64,000 bases of DNA from Flavobacteriales bacterium (GCA_021739695.1 JAIPBM010000016.1:27569-91568), one strand, 5' to 3'; shown: positions 45,782-55,006, counted from the stretch's first letter. Notes: generated by a model not told the origin, from the sequence alone. A program made the numbers and translations.

Positions 45782-45812
45782 CAAATGTAGACGTGACACT
45801 GTGTGCATCCAA
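45782..45812 (-). promoter_or_regulatory. Promoter TTG-N20-TACATTTG for the ybaB operon
   Basis: -33 TTG at 45810-45812 and -7 TACATTTG at 45782-45789 with 20-bp spacing. The -7 box ends 5 nt before the GTG at 45776, again a leaderless-type layout. Confidence 0.5.
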
Positions 45813-45852
45813 CTTGGGTTTTCAAAAGATGTCAACAGCGGATCAACGTTTT

Positions 45853-46590
45853 TCAGTTTTCATCGGCCCAAGGCATTCCCCGCATGAATCGGTCTTTCCA
45901 AGGATAAAGTGCTTCGTTTTCTTCTCCCTTCATCGATCTCACGTCCGATTTTCTGACCGCTGGCGAACCGATGATAAGCGAATAGTCTTCAAAATCTTCC
46001 GTTACGATGGCTCCAGCACCGATCAGGCAATGTTCGCCAACGGCTACACCTCCGACAATGGATGATTGAATACCGATCTGCGTGTAATCTCCAACAGTTG
46101 GACCTTTTACAATTTCTGTTGGTGGATGGGTATCGTTTGCCATCACCACATTTGGGTAGATGAACACGAAATTGCCCAAATTGCTGAATTGGCACAGATG
46201 AACATTGCTGTGCAATTGGCAGAAATCGCCCATGGTCAAATGCCCTTGAAGATCGCTGTTGGTGCCCACTTTGCAATGATTGCCAATGCGTGTGTTTTCT
46301 CTAATGGTAACGCGATGCCCGGTTGAAAAGTGAGTACCGAATGTAGAGCCAGCATAAATGATGCAGTGGCTTCTGATAAGCGAATCCGCGCCAATTACCG
46401 TCTGTGGGTTCTGATAATTCTCATGCGAGTAATAATCGGAAAGTGGTTCTCCGATGATGCAGTTGTTTGCAATAATGGAGTTGTCGCCAATGACCACGTT
46501 GTCGTATATAACCGTGTCATCGCCAAAACGGACGTTCTTGCCAATAATGGCATTCGGGCTTATCCGAACGTTGATTCCATTGAACTTCAC
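45853..46590 (-). CDS. Hexapeptide-repeat acyl/acetyltransferase
   Basis: 245 residues from a GTG, almost entirely left-handed beta-helix hexapeptides (PNAIIGKNVRFGDDTVIYDN; IGADSLIRSHCIIYAGSTFG). The pattern VHLCQFSNLGNFVFIYPNVV and GPTVGDYTQIGIQSSIVGGVAVGEHCLIGAGAIV recalls sugar O- or N-acetyltransferases of surface-glycan synthesis. The acceptor is unknown. It could serve the nearby polysaccharide cluster. Confidence 0.82.
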   Translation of the reverse strand: MKFNGINVRISPNAIIGKNVRFGDDTVIYDNVVIGDNSIIANNCIIGEPLSDYYSHENYQNPQTVIGADSLIRSHCIIYAGSTFGTHFSTGHRVTIRENTRIGNHCKVGTNSDLQGHLTMGDFCQLHSNVHLCQFSNLGNFVFIYPNVVMANDTHPPTEIVKGPTVGDYTQIGIQSSIVGGVAVGEHCLIGAGAIVTEDFEDYSLIIGSPAVRKSDVRSMKGEENEALYPWKDRFMRGMPWADEN

Positions 46591-46623
46591 AGGCCTTGAA
46601 TTGCGGTAGGAATGAAGCGCGAC

Positions 46624-46950
46624 TTACCAGTCTTCTTCTTCATTCGATCCTTTAGAGCGTGATTTTCCTTTCGAACTCTTGATGTCAAATGATCGGCCTT
46701 CCCAATAACAGGTGTAGCATCGGTAGCGTTTCACGGGCAGAATTCCGAACGATAGCGTACTCACCATTTTATCACCGCCATTACGTTGTGCACGTTTCAA
46801 TTCTCCGGAGCAATTCGGACAGCGTTTGATCCTGTAATAATTGGAGCCTCGCAGAACAGTAAGAACTACAAGGTAGAAGATGAAAAAAACTACGAACCAC
46901 CTGAGAAGGAGGAACAAAAATGCCGTGATGTCAATTTCTGTGGGATTCAT
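46624..46950 (-). CDS. Membrane protein with a zinc ribbon
   Basis: 108 residues: one membrane helix (FLFLLLRWFVVFFIFYLVVL, about 10-29), then CPNC (about residue 44) and CYTC (about 78) forming a four-Cys zinc ribbon, then a basic Ser/Lys/Gly-rich tail ending EEEDW. No known family. It is 33 bp from the acetyltransferase gene on the same strand. Confidence 0.65.
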   Translation of the reverse strand: MNPTEIDITAFLFLLLRWFVVFFIFYLVVLTVLRGSNYYRIKRCPNCSGELKRAQRNGGDKMVSTLSFGILPVKRYRCYTCYWEGRSFDIKSSKGKSRSKGSNEEEDW

Positions 46951-47067
46951 AAATCGGTTGGCTAAGTTATGATCTTCTTAAATATCCTGAGTTAAATCAA
47001 TACAACCATTCTGTTCGGCAGCCATCCGATAAATGCCCATATTTGAAGCGAAAACACAGCTATCATC

Positions 47068-48696
47068 ATGAGAAACCTTTCACCATACGCATTCAGCCTA
47101 CTTCTTTTTTCTGCCTGCCAGCAACAGCCGCAGGAAACTGCCGAGCCTATTCTTGCAGAAACAGGATTTGAGAACGTCTACACCACCTTTGATCTGACCA
47201 CCGACATCTCTCTTCTCTCTGAAGAGGAAAAGGCGGTGATTCCGATCCTTATTGATGTGGCCAAGATCATGGATGGCCTGTTTTGGAAAGAAGCCTACGG
47301 AGACAAACAAGCGTTGCTGAGTAGTATTGAAGATGAGCGTTTGCGGACATATGCCGAATACAACTACGGTCCTTGGGATCGATTGAATGGTGATAAACCA
47401 TTTATAGATGGAGTGGGAGAGAAGCCGCTTGGTTCTGGGTATTACCCAACAGATATGTCGAAGGAAGAGTTTGAGGCGTGGGACAATGCAGACAAAACTT
47501 CGCTGTACACGCTGATTGAGCGCGATGCAGAAGGGAAACTGCAAAGCGTTTGGTTCCATCAGAAGTTTGAAGCAGAAGTGAATCGCGCAGTTGATCTGAT
47601 TGACAGTGCTGCTGCCATTCTTCAAGAAGCTGGCTTTAAAAAGTACCTGACCGAACGGGCAAAGGCGCTAAGGACAGATTCCTATTACACCAGCGACATT
47701 GCATGGATGGACATGCGCGATAATGGTTTGGATTTCGTGGTTGGGCCGATTGAGAATTACGAAGACAAACTCTATAACTACAAAGCGGCCCACGAAGCCT
47801 ACGTGTTGGTGAAAGACAAAGAGTGGAGTCAACGTTTGGCCAAGTATGCCGCCTTACTGCCTGGCCTTCAAAAAGGATTGCCTGTTCCTGCTGAGTACAA
47901 GGCAGAAAAACCGGGCTCCGATTCGCAATTGGGCGCTTACGATGTGATCTACTACGCAGGCGATTGCAACGCGGGCAGCAAGACCATTGCCGTCAACCTG
48001 CCGAATGATGAAAAAGTGCAATTGGAAAAAGGCACGCGAAGGCTGCAATTGAAGAATGCCATGCGTTCCAAATACGACAAGATCTTGGTTGATATAGCCA
48101 AGGAACTGATTGTGGAAGATCAGCTGCAGCACGTCACCTTCAACGCGTTTTTTGGCAATACCATGTTCCACGAAGTGGCGCACGGTCTGGGAATCAAAAA
48201 CACCATCAACGGAAAAGGCACCGTTCGCGAAGCATTACAGGAAGAATTCTCTGCACTGGAAGAAGGCAAAGCCGATATTCTAGGCCTGTACATGGTAACG
48301 GAACTCTACAAAAGTGGCGAGCTGACGGAAGGCACCGTAATGGACAACTACGTCACCTTTTTGGCCGGTATTTTCAGAAGTGTGCGTTTTGGAGCAAGCA
48401 GCGCGCACGGTCGTGCCAATATGGTGCGTTTCAATTACTTCAAGCAGCAAGGCGCGTTTAGCAAAGCAGATGGGAAATACCGAGTTGATTTTGAGAAAAT
48501 GCAAGAGGCCATGGCTTCTTTAAGTGAGTTGATATTGACGCTCCAAGGCAATGGCGACAAGGAAGGCGTTATCAAATTGATGGAAGAAATGGGCAATGTG
48601 CCAGAAGACCTTCAAGCAGACCTCGACCGACTGAAAGATGCGAACATCCCGGTAGATGTGGTGTTCAATCAAGGAACCGAAGTGCTCGGGCTCTAA
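47068..48696 (+). CDS. M49-like (dipeptidyl-peptidase III type) zinc lipoprotein
   Basis: 542 residues with lipobox LLLFSAC (Cys17). The zinc site is TMFHEVAHGLG (about residue 368) with the downstream glutamate in FSALEEGKADILGLY (about 395), the paired-motif layout of DPP III relatives, although the first motif is HExxH rather than HExxGH. Bacterial members are annotated as Zn-dependent hydrolases. N-terminal domain unassigned. It is presumably an envelope peptidase; ligand and cleavage rule unknown. Confidence 0.82.
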   Translation: MRNLSPYAFSLLLFSACQQQPQETAEPILAETGFENVYTTFDLTTDISLLSEEEKAVIPILIDVAKIMDGLFWKEAYGDKQALLSSIEDERLRTYAEYNYGPWDRLNGDKPFIDGVGEKPLGSGYYPTDMSKEEFEAWDNADKTSLYTLIERDAEGKLQSVWFHQKFEAEVNRAVDLIDSAAAILQEAGFKKYLTERAKALRTDSYYTSDIAWMDMRDNGLDFVVGPIENYEDKLYNYKAAHEAYVLVKDKEWSQRLAKYAALLPGLQKGLPVPAEYKAEKPGSDSQLGAYDVIYYAGDCNAGSKTIAVNLPNDEKVQLEKGTRRLQLKNAMRSKYDKILVDIAKELIVEDQLQHVTFNAFFGNTMFHEVAHGLGIKNTINGKGTVREALQEEFSALEEGKADILGLYMVTELYKSGELTEGTVMDNYVTFLAGIFRSVRFGASSAHGRANMVRFNYFKQQGAFSKADGKYRVDFEKMQEAMASLSELILTLQGNGDKEGVIKLMEEMGNVPEDLQADLDRLKDANIPVDVVFNQGTEVLGL

Positions 48697-48726
48697 TCTT
48701 AGAAGTTCTACCATTTAATTGCATTC

Positions 48727-49491
48727 ATGATCACCCTTATTTCTCCTGCCAAAAAGCTCGATTACGAATCGAAGGTTGCCACCGAAGCATTCACCATTCC
48801 GGAAGGTTTGAACCGTTCGGCACAGCTCATTTCCAAATTGCAAAAGACATCTAACAAGAAGTTGGGCGAATTGATGGATCTGAGCCAAAACCTGGTGGAG
48901 TTGAATGCAGCACGCTACGCCAGCTGGACAGAAGATTTTACCGAAGGTGAAACACGGCAGGCGCTGTTGGCTTTCAAAGGCGATGTGTATCAGGGTATGA
49001 AAAACGAACTGTTGACGCCAGCCGAATTGGAGTATGCCCAAAAGCACCTGCGTATTCTTAGTGGTTTGCACGGACTCTTGCGTCCACTTGACCTTATAAA
49101 ACCATATCGTTTAGAAATGGGAACCAAATTGGCAGTGCGAGGCAAAAAAGACCTCTACGGTTTTTGGGGCGATGAGATCACCGATCGATTGAACGTGGCC
49201 TTGGAAACATCGGGCAACGATACGCTGTGCAATCTTGCCAGTGGCGAGTATTTTAAAGCAGTGAACACCAAAAAGCTGAAGGCCAAGATCATTACGCCTG
49301 TGTTCAAAGACATGAAGAACGGCCAATTGAAGGTGATTTTCCTCTACGTCAAACAGGCGCGCGGCATGATGGCGGGATATATTCTTCGCAATGGTATTAA
49401 CGATGCCGAAGACCTGAAAGGATTCTCAGATGGCGGTTATCGCTACACCGAAGACCTTTCGGATGAACAGACCTGGGTGTTTACCCGATAG
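48727..49491 (+). CDS. yaaA: Peroxide stress protein YaaA
   Basis: 254 residues, full-length DUF328. Family blocks: MITLISPAKKLDYES at the start, GDVYQGMKNELLTPAELEYA, HLRILSGLHGLLRPLDLIKPYRLEMG and the C-terminal KQARGMMAGYILRNGI. In E. coli YaaA lowers free iron under hydrogen peroxide stress. 30 bp after the M49-like gene and possibly co-transcribed. Confidence 0.96.
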   Translation: MITLISPAKKLDYESKVATEAFTIPEGLNRSAQLISKLQKTSNKKLGELMDLSQNLVELNAARYASWTEDFTEGETRQALLAFKGDVYQGMKNELLTPAELEYAQKHLRILSGLHGLLRPLDLIKPYRLEMGTKLAVRGKKDLYGFWGDEITDRLNVALETSGNDTLCNLASGEYFKAVNTKKLKAKIITPVFKDMKNGQLKVIFLYVKQARGMMAGYILRNGINDAEDLKGFSDGGYRYTEDLSDEQTWVFTR

Positions 49492-49521
49492 TACTGGGCG
49501 TTTTCGAAACCGTTTGCTCGT

Positions 49522-50109
49522 TTATTCTTTCAGTACCATGTCTATGCACATCACGGCTGCCACGATCAGGATTCTGATAGGATTGTCGGGCGTCACCTTT
49601 TCGTCAATTTTCAAGATGTAGTTATCGGCACTGGTAAACATCTCTTTGCCAATACCTGCCCATTGTTTGCTTACCTGCGCAAATTCGATGTTTTCTTTAA
49701 TGAACTTGAAATCCCAGCTGGTCCATTTGCCTTTCAGCGTGCAGAGGTTTCTTTCGCTCGCATCTATCACATCGAATTTCCCTCCCAAGGAGAAGAATTT
49801 CTGCTTGAATTTACCGATCAGCACATCGTTCTCGTCAAACACTTCCACGGTAGAAAGGAAGATGGAAATTCCGCGCTTGATGCTCAGCACTTTTTCTCCC
49901 GTATCGGTTTTAATATCGATGTGGAAAGGTGTCATTCGCTTGTAATCGCTAAAGCGCAGGATCTTAGTGAAAAAACCGAGGTTCTCTTCTCGGCAGGTCA
50001 TAATGATCTGTCGGTTCACAGGATCATAGATATCGAAATTGTTGGCGGCCTTGAACATGCCAACATGCTCTTTTACAAAGTATAGATTTCGGTTGAGGAC
50101 GGAATTCAT
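49522..50109 (-). CDS. Phospholipid scramblase/LURP-one-related protein
   Basis: 195 residues with the scramblase-like 12-stranded barrel pattern: NLYFVKEHVGMFKAANNFDI, then repeated beta hairpins (ILRFSDYKRMTPFHIDI; STVEVFDENDVLIGKFKQK) and a C-terminal hydrophobic helix PIRILIVAAVMCIDMVL. Bacterial members have no established function. Single gene, convergent with yaaA. Confidence 0.8.
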   Translation of the reverse strand: MNSVLNRNLYFVKEHVGMFKAANNFDIYDPVNRQIIMTCREENLGFFTKILRFSDYKRMTPFHIDIKTDTGEKVLSIKRGISIFLSTVEVFDENDVLIGKFKQKFFSLGGKFDVIDASERNLCTLKGKWTSWDFKFIKENIEFAQVSKQWAGIGKEMFTSADNYILKIDEKVTPDNPIRILIVAAVMCIDMVLKE

Positions 50110-50197
50110 GCGGAGGTATGAGGTTTGGGGTTGGTTTAATTTTGTTGGATGAAAGTAGGATTTTTAGGCAGCGCTTGTGCCATGCCAATTTGTATTA

Positions 50198-50758
50198 CTA
50201 CTCATTTACAATTCGTTGAATTCTCATTCTATGCTGCCGTTGCAGTAGAATTGGATAGAAGTTACCTACGATATTGATGAGGTTGGTTACAGCTATCAAT
50301 AGGTCATATCCTTTCCACAGCAACAACACAGAAACCATCATAATGGACACAAATGAGGCTAGATGCCCGAACTCTGATCGCTTCGATTGTTCGATAAGGT
50401 TGGCAATGCCTTGGCGCGTTCCGTTAAAGTATCGCTTTCTGTTCTTTGCCTTTCCCCAATAGGCCAACATCAGTAAGGTTCTGAAATACTTGAGCCCCAT
50501 TATGCGGACAACCAGAGCCAAGGTCTTCGGTTGCGATATTGTATAGTAAGATGCTGGCAATAGCCTGTATGTTGGAAATACGAAGCCGACAAAAGCAAAC
50601 ACTCCGGTAATGAAGAGGTTGATGATCATGGCCGTGAAGAGCATTTCTCCGGTACCCATACGGTCGGCATCCATTTGGAACAGCACGCGCAGTAACTCTA
50701 CTGAACGGTAGAGAAGGAATAACGAAAAGAAGGGGAATAGCACGCGTTTAACGGTCAT
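50198..50758 (-). CDS. Membrane protein of unknown function, 186 aa
   Basis: Four hydrophobic segments (FPFFSLFLLYRSVELL; AMIINLFITGVFAFVGFVF; LVVRIMGLKYFRTLLMLAYW; SIMMVSVLLLWKGYDLLIAV) separated by basic loops. No recognised family. An isolated gene. Confidence 0.65.
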   Translation of the reverse strand: MTVKRVLFPFFSLFLLYRSVELLRVLFQMDADRMGTGEMLFTAMIINLFITGVFAFVGFVFPTYRLLPASYYTISQPKTLALVVRIMGLKYFRTLLMLAYWGKAKNRKRYFNGTRQGIANLIEQSKRSEFGHLASFVSIMMVSVLLLWKGYDLLIAVTNLINIVGNFYPILLQRQHRMRIQRIVNE

Positions 50759-50922
50759 TGATCATCGTCTTATGGCCATTTCTGCTCCTTTCTGTGTAAG
50801 CGGTTTGGAGATGAATGGATCTGATCGGATGAAAGTAAGATTTTGACCGTGTTCTACACACCATGTCATCGTTTACGCACAACATTGCACGTGATACCGA
50901 CACCTGCCATGCGGCATAAAGC

Positions 50923-51915
50923 CTACCTTAAATGACCATTCAGGAATTGGGCCACTTCTTCCAAGCATTTTTCTCCTTCGGGCAGACCGCGCTCTGACTG
51001 AAAGGCGTGCCACATCCCTTCCCAGATCCTGAGCTCCACGCTAACATTTGCATACTTCATAGACCAATAGAGTCGGACACAATCACTTAGAAAGAGGTCT
51101 CTTGTGCCTGTGGTGATGATGGTGGGCGGAAAACCTTTTGAGTAATCTGCATACACCGGAGAAAGGTACGGGTCTATAAGAGGTCGGTCATTGACATATG
51201 CCTTTACGGCCTTGTTCAATTGGCCGTTCCAGGCAAGAATTGGATCGCGATGACCGTTTGCCTTGTAACTGTCGCCCACACCGCTAAGGTCTGTCCAAGG
51301 AGTAAAAAGACCAACAGCAACAGGCATTGGCAGCTGATTGTCTCTGGCCTTAAGTAGCATGGTCAAGGCCAAATTACCACCTGCCGATTCGCCAATGACC
51401 AGTGTTTTTGCTGCGGGATGGATCGCTGTGATGGCAGCATAAGCATCATACAATTGATTGAGTGCTCTTGGAAACTTGGCCTTAGGACTTAGGTCGTAGC
51501 TGAGCGAAATAACGCGAACACCCAATTTGGCAGCCATGTATAGCGCTGTAAGGTCATCGGCAGAACCGATCAGGAAAGCCCCTCCATGAATGTAAATGGC
51601 CACAGCACTGTCGTTTTTCAGCACAGGCGGACTGATAACCAATATGGGGACATTGGAGATGGTGTCTACAGAAACATGTAGATCCAGATCTTGAGCAAGG
51701 CTTGTAAACAATGGGCCATCGGATGCCGCCAGTTTTTCGCGGACCATCATTGTCAATTTCTCGGTAAATGGAATCACAGGTACCCTGGTGGCCTTATGTT
51801 CCTTAATGAAACCAGTTGCTTGGCCACTTATGGTCTTAGACTGCTTATGAGTGATGGAGCAGGACGCAAAGAACGTCAGTAGGAAGAGAGCGGTGCTTAG
51901 TGGAAGATGTTTCAA
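50923..51915 (-). CDS. Alpha/beta hydrolase lipoprotein (hormone-sensitive-lipase family)
   Basis: 330 residues from a TTG start. A lipoprotein signal (LSTALFLLTFFASC, Cys19) precedes the hydrolase. Oxyanion motif YIHGGAFLIGSAD (HGG), nucleophile VIGESAGGNLAL (GESAG), the Asp region TGTRDLFLSD and the catalytic His in WEGMWHAFQ. This is a complete HSL-type esterase. It is the last gene before the cassette-like array; the degenerate repeat at 51985-52052 follows. Confidence 0.9.
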   Translation of the reverse strand: MKHLPLSTALFLLTFFASCSITHKQSKTISGQATGFIKEHKATRVPVIPFTEKLTMMVREKLAASDGPLFTSLAQDLDLHVSVDTISNVPILVISPPVLKNDSAVAIYIHGGAFLIGSADDLTALYMAAKLGVRVISLSYDLSPKAKFPRALNQLYDAYAAITAIHPAAKTLVIGESAGGNLALTMLLKARDNQLPMPVAVGLFTPWTDLSGVGDSYKANGHRDPILAWNGQLNKAVKAYVNDRPLIDPYLSPVYADYSKGFPPTIITTGTRDLFLSDCVRLYWSMKYANVSVELRIWEGMWHAFQSERGLPEGEKCLEEVAQFLNGHLR

Positions 51916-51984
51916 TATACAATGCTGTTGCAGAAAGCGAACGTAGGAATAATTGTGTGCGTAATTGCTTAGGTGCTTCGAGTG

Positions 51985-52052
51985 TTGGCAGAAACCACCA
52001 AGGCTTGCGTACTATTTCGAGCCCCTATTTTTATAGTAGTGGTGTGCTGCCA
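51985..52052 (-). repeat. Degenerate attC-like repeat, half copy (left end of the array)
   Basis: About 68 bp matching the corresponding half of the repeat at 60282-60410 (shared GCAGAAAC, CTTGCGTAC, GCCCTATTTT.ATAG). The core has drifted to GTGGTGTG. The opposite half is missing. It is 7 bp downstream of the stop at 52060. Confidence 0.6.
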
Positions 52053-52059
52053 TTTTCTT

Positions 52060-53010
52060 TCAATGTTTCACAATGAGTTTAGTTGCATTTCCGCTGTCAG
52101 CCCGAATGAAGTATATACCATTTGCCAAAACAGAAACGTCAATTTCAACCTGTCCGTTTTTAACTGTCACCGATGAAAGGTTTCTGCCAGAAAGGTCTGT
52201 CAAATGGATGTGATTGCTGATAGTCTGAACCATGACTGATTGACCCGCAGGGTTTGGATAGATGGTCGGTGCGGTTTTTTCGATTTCTTCCACGCTTGTG
52301 TAAACATTTAGCACAGAACAGTCCTGCCCAAATGAAATTTCATTGTCATTATAACATGTCAGGTTGTATGGGCTGCCACCGTCCGCGAACGGAGCGTTAA
52401 GAGTGCAGAACTCATGTACAGATAGAAAGCTTATTTGCTTACTTCCTAGCCGTTCAAATATGGTGTCCGTTTCCAGCATTTGGTCGGCAGAAGAACCTGA
52501 ATAATTCACTTTCAAGTAATACAGTTCTTGACCTTGATAAACTATATGTCCAGTATCAAGAACATTGACGGTTATCAACGAGTCACAGTTGTAAGACCAA
52601 CTACCTCCGTCCAAATAAAACTGAGGAATTGTCCAACTTTCGCCAGGCAATGCGCCAAAATCATAAAGCGTATCAATCTGGTCGTTGTATGAGTTCAAAT
52701 GATGGGCATAAAGAACGCTGTCTTCTTCAAAGAATGCCATGTCGGTAAGAACCGATGTTGTGTCAAAATATGCTGAGTCGAAAGAATTTGTCCCACCGAG
52801 GTAAGAAACGGAGTAGTCGTGGTATCGAGTATAAAGATTTCCGTCAATAAGCGTGTCGCTGTCAATAGTCAGCTGCTTGAAACCAAGATAGTTTCCCGAA
52901 AAGAAAGCTGTCCAATGGAAAGTGTACTGAGCGTCAGGTTTATTCCAAAACTGTCCAAATGTGGTGACCGTTGAAAGTGTCAGAAAACTGATGATTAAAA
53001 ATCGTCTCAT
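52060..53010 (-). CDS. Cassette gene: T9SS-exported protein
   Basis: 316 residues: signal peptide (FLIISFLTLSTVTTFGQFW), a beta-rich body with AYFDTTSVLTDMAFFEEDSV, and a type IX sorting domain at about residues 240-316 (PTIYPNPAGQSVMVQT ... LANGIYFIRADSGNATKL). Function of the body unknown. Directly followed by the half repeat at 51985-52052 and preceded by another truncated repeat at 53015-53040. Confidence 0.78.
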   Translation of the reverse strand: MRRFLIISFLTLSTVTTFGQFWNKPDAQYTFHWTAFFSGNYLGFKQLTIDSDTLIDGNLYTRYHDYSVSYLGGTNSFDSAYFDTTSVLTDMAFFEEDSVLYAHHLNSYNDQIDTLYDFGALPGESWTIPQFYLDGGSWSYNCDSLITVNVLDTGHIVYQGQELYYLKVNYSGSSADQMLETDTIFERLGSKQISFLSVHEFCTLNAPFADGGSPYNLTCYNDNEISFGQDCSVLNVYTSVEEIEKTAPTIYPNPAGQSVMVQTISNHIHLTDLSGRNLSSVTVKNGQVEIDVSVLANGIYFIRADSGNATKLIVKH

Positions 53011-53014
53011 GGGT

Positions 53015-53040
53015 CGGCTTTTTATGGCAGGTGTTGTGTA
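53015..53040 (-). repeat. Truncated attC-like repeat
   Basis: GGCTTTTTATGGCAGGTGTTGTGTA matches the gene-3'-proximal end of the family (TTTTTATAGTTGGTGTTGTGTG in full copies). The rest is missing, so the ATG at 53010 comes at once. Confidence 0.6.
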
Positions 53041-53049
53041 TGGTTTTTT

Positions 53050-53490
53050 TCAATCAATTCGTATTCTTCTACTGGTAATGTCTTCGTCAAATTTGACCTT
53101 AAAACTCTTTATTCGGTCAGCGTTCATGACGCCATTTTCGTCAAAAACCCTTTGTTCTAATAGGAATTTGATGTTATTCTGCCACAGATTATAACTGGAA
53201 ATTTCGGCTTTGATATCTTCTTTAAGGAAGGTGTAAATGGTATAGTCGTCATCGCGATAATCTGGTCCGGGCGTGCCACCGTGATCTTGTTTGATCATTA
53301 TCAATTCTTCATCTGTTTCTAAACTGAACAGACTTATCCATCCTGGGTGGTTGCCTTTCTCAAACCTGAACAATTCACGACCATCAATTAGCACCTTGTC
53401 GTTCTTCAGTTTTATTTTTTGTGCTGATGAGGTAGCTGAATAAGTAACCAAGAAGATTAGAAAGACAAGTGTTTTAAGTACGGTTTTCAT
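53050..53490 (-). CDS. Cassette gene: exported protein, unknown
   Basis: 146 residues with a signal peptide (TLVFLIFLVTYSATSSAQ). The mature part (KIKLKNDKVLIDGRELFRFE, later DDDYTIYTFLKEDIKAE) is beta-rich and charged; no family recognised. Start overlaps the stop of the upstream gene by 4 bp, so this cassette holds two coupled genes. Its 3' end abuts the truncated repeat at 53015-53040. Confidence 0.65.
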   Translation of the reverse strand: MKTVLKTLVFLIFLVTYSATSSAQKIKLKNDKVLIDGRELFRFEKGNHPGWISLFSLETDEELIMIKQDHGGTPGPDYRDDDYTIYTFLKEDIKAEISSYNLWQNNIKFLLEQRVFDENGVMNADRIKSFKVKFDEDITSRRIRID

Positions 53491-54041
53491 AGTAGTAGTA
53501 CGTTTAAATTGCTGGTATTAGTTTTTGTTTTTTCTATTTCAGTTGTGAGCAGATTCTGTCGAATCAACCATGTTTCAATTTCCTTTACCAGCCAGTCAGC
53601 ACAATCGTCACCGCCAAAGCTGATTCGCCAGCCGCTATTTCGCTGTATTGTCAGGAAACCGCCAGCAAAGGGTGACATGCTTGGATTTAACGTCAATCTG
53701 TTGTCTGACTTTCCATGAAAAATCAAACAAGCGCCTTGTTTTGAAACATGGTTGTATCGAAACCGTCTTCTAATGGGATATAAATACCAATTCTGAACTA
53801 TTACATCTGTTGAAGTCAGTTCAATTCTGTCTGTTGTGAAATGGTACAGCAGAAAAAGCAGACCTACGAAAACTGCTATCACTATGATCAGCATGCTTGA
53901 TCCCCATAGAAGGAATGCAGGTATTGGTCCTAATGTTACGACTGCCCCAATAATGAAATTGAATGTCCAGGTCGGATGAGAACGAATGCTAAACTTTTGG
54001 TCATCGTTCTGCTCAACTATTACCTTTTCAAGGTCTACCAT
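53487..54041 (-). CDS. Cassette gene: two-helix membrane protein, unknown
   Basis: 184 residues. Two adjacent membrane helices (TFNFIIGAVVTLGPIPAFLL and LIIVIAVFVGLLFLLYHF) at about 28-67 follow a short cytosolic start and precede a PH-like beta domain (YNHVSKQGACLIFHGKSDNR). This looks like bacterial membrane proteins with a PH-like domain. Coupled (4-bp overlap) to the exported protein downstream. Confidence 0.65.
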   Translation of the reverse strand: MVDLEKVIVEQNDDQKFSIRSHPTWTFNFIIGAVVTLGPIPAFLLWGSSMLIIVIAVFVGLLFLLYHFTTDRIELTSTDVIVQNWYLYPIRRRFRYNHVSKQGACLIFHGKSDNRLTLNPSMSPFAGGFLTIQRNSGWRISFGGDDCADWLVKEIETWLIRQNLLTTEIEKTKTNTSNLNVLLL

Positions 54042-54072
54042 ATTGCTACTTTGCTGAGCATTTTCAAATTAA

Positions 54073-54235
54073 CCCCAACGGTTTCCGCTAAAGATAATGC
54101 GTTAGAATCTGCCGTCCGTTACCTCCTTTGTCGGTGAGCTCCCTTCGGTCGGTTCGCCATGCGCAGACAGCGCAGAACGAAACTGAGACTGACTGACGTA
54201 CGGTCGCACGCATTAGGTTTAGTGGGTGTTGTAGG
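54073..54235 (-). repeat. attC-like repeat, type B, with internal insertion
   Basis: Arms CCGCTAAAGATAATGCGT / ACGCATTAGGTTTAGTGG. It is 163 bp because of a ~35-bp insertion (about 54118-54152) in the central loop compared with 61390-61517. The stop of the upstream gene (54240) is 4 bp away. Confidence 0.75.
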
Positions 54236-54239
54236 TAGT

Positions 54240-54866
54240 TTATTCCTCAAGATGTCGCCTCTTTAAATTCCAAGTTTGAGTTCCATTGATTGTGTCGTGA
54301 ATAACGATTCTTACAATTCCAACCGTTTCTGAAAAGTAGAAATCGGTGTCGTATTCAAATTCGCTCTGATACTGGAAGTCTGCTTGTACGCTCATTTTTT
54401 GAACGTTATAGAACACCTCATTCAGTATGAGTAGATTGTCAATTTGTTCACCAACTAGAAGTCCATTGAAAAAGTAACCTTCTTCTTGATTCACTAAGAA
54501 GATTGGCTGTCCGTCCTGTCCCCATTCTCCGCCTCCATTGTACTTGATGGAGTTAAATATCAGATAATGATTGAACACGGTTCCTTGCGTAACATTTTCA
54601 TATGTCAGACTGACATATTGATTAAGGTCGCAGGCATTTTTCGGGCAATTACTTGTGAATCCAGAATCGCAGTGGGCAAGTACGACACTATCCATATTCA
54701 TTGATTGATCTTGATAAATCCAATATGAACCTTCGTTAAAGACGAAGTTCTGTTTGAACGATTCATCTAAGTAAGAGTAGTCGGCCTGACGAGTGGGGTC
54801 ATCCTTACTGCAAGAGTTTAGTGTCAGAACAAACAGTATAACCAGAAATATGCGAGTTGAGCTCAT
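54240..54866 (-). CDS. Cassette gene: lipoprotein, unknown
   Basis: 208 residues with lipobox LTLNSC (Cys19) followed by SKDDPTRQADYSYLDESF. The mature part has two Cys pairs (HCDSGFTSNC) and strands FNEGSYWIYQDQSMNMDSV and LILNEVFYNVQKM, like small Bacteroidota surface lipoproteins. No enzyme motif. Bounded by repeats 54073-54235 (3') and 54877-55006 (5'). Confidence 0.7.
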   Translation of the reverse strand: MSSTRIFLVILFVLTLNSCSKDDPTRQADYSYLDESFKQNFVFNEGSYWIYQDQSMNMDSVVLAHCDSGFTSNCPKNACDLNQYVSLTYENVTQGTVFNHYLIFNSIKYNGGGEWGQDGQPIFLVNQEEGYFFNGLLVGEQIDNLLILNEVFYNVQKMSVQADFQYQSEFEYDTDFYFSETVGIVRIVIHDTINGTQTWNLKRRHLEE

Positions 54867-54876
54867 TTTAAATTAC

Positions 54877-55006
54877 TTACAACGTTTTACAACTATGAAA
54901 ATAGGGCTTTAATACCTGCGTCCTTTCGCCCGAAACTGAAAACTGCAAACCGAGATGAACTTGCGGCAAGCACTTCACGCCCTGTTTTTATAGTTGGTGT
55001 TGTGTG
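54877..55006 (-). repeat. attC-like repeat, type A
   Basis: 130 bp, arms ACAACTATGAAAATAGGGC / GCCCTGTTTTTATAGTTG. The stop codon of the gene at 54975 lies 29 nt inside the repeat. Confidence 0.8.
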
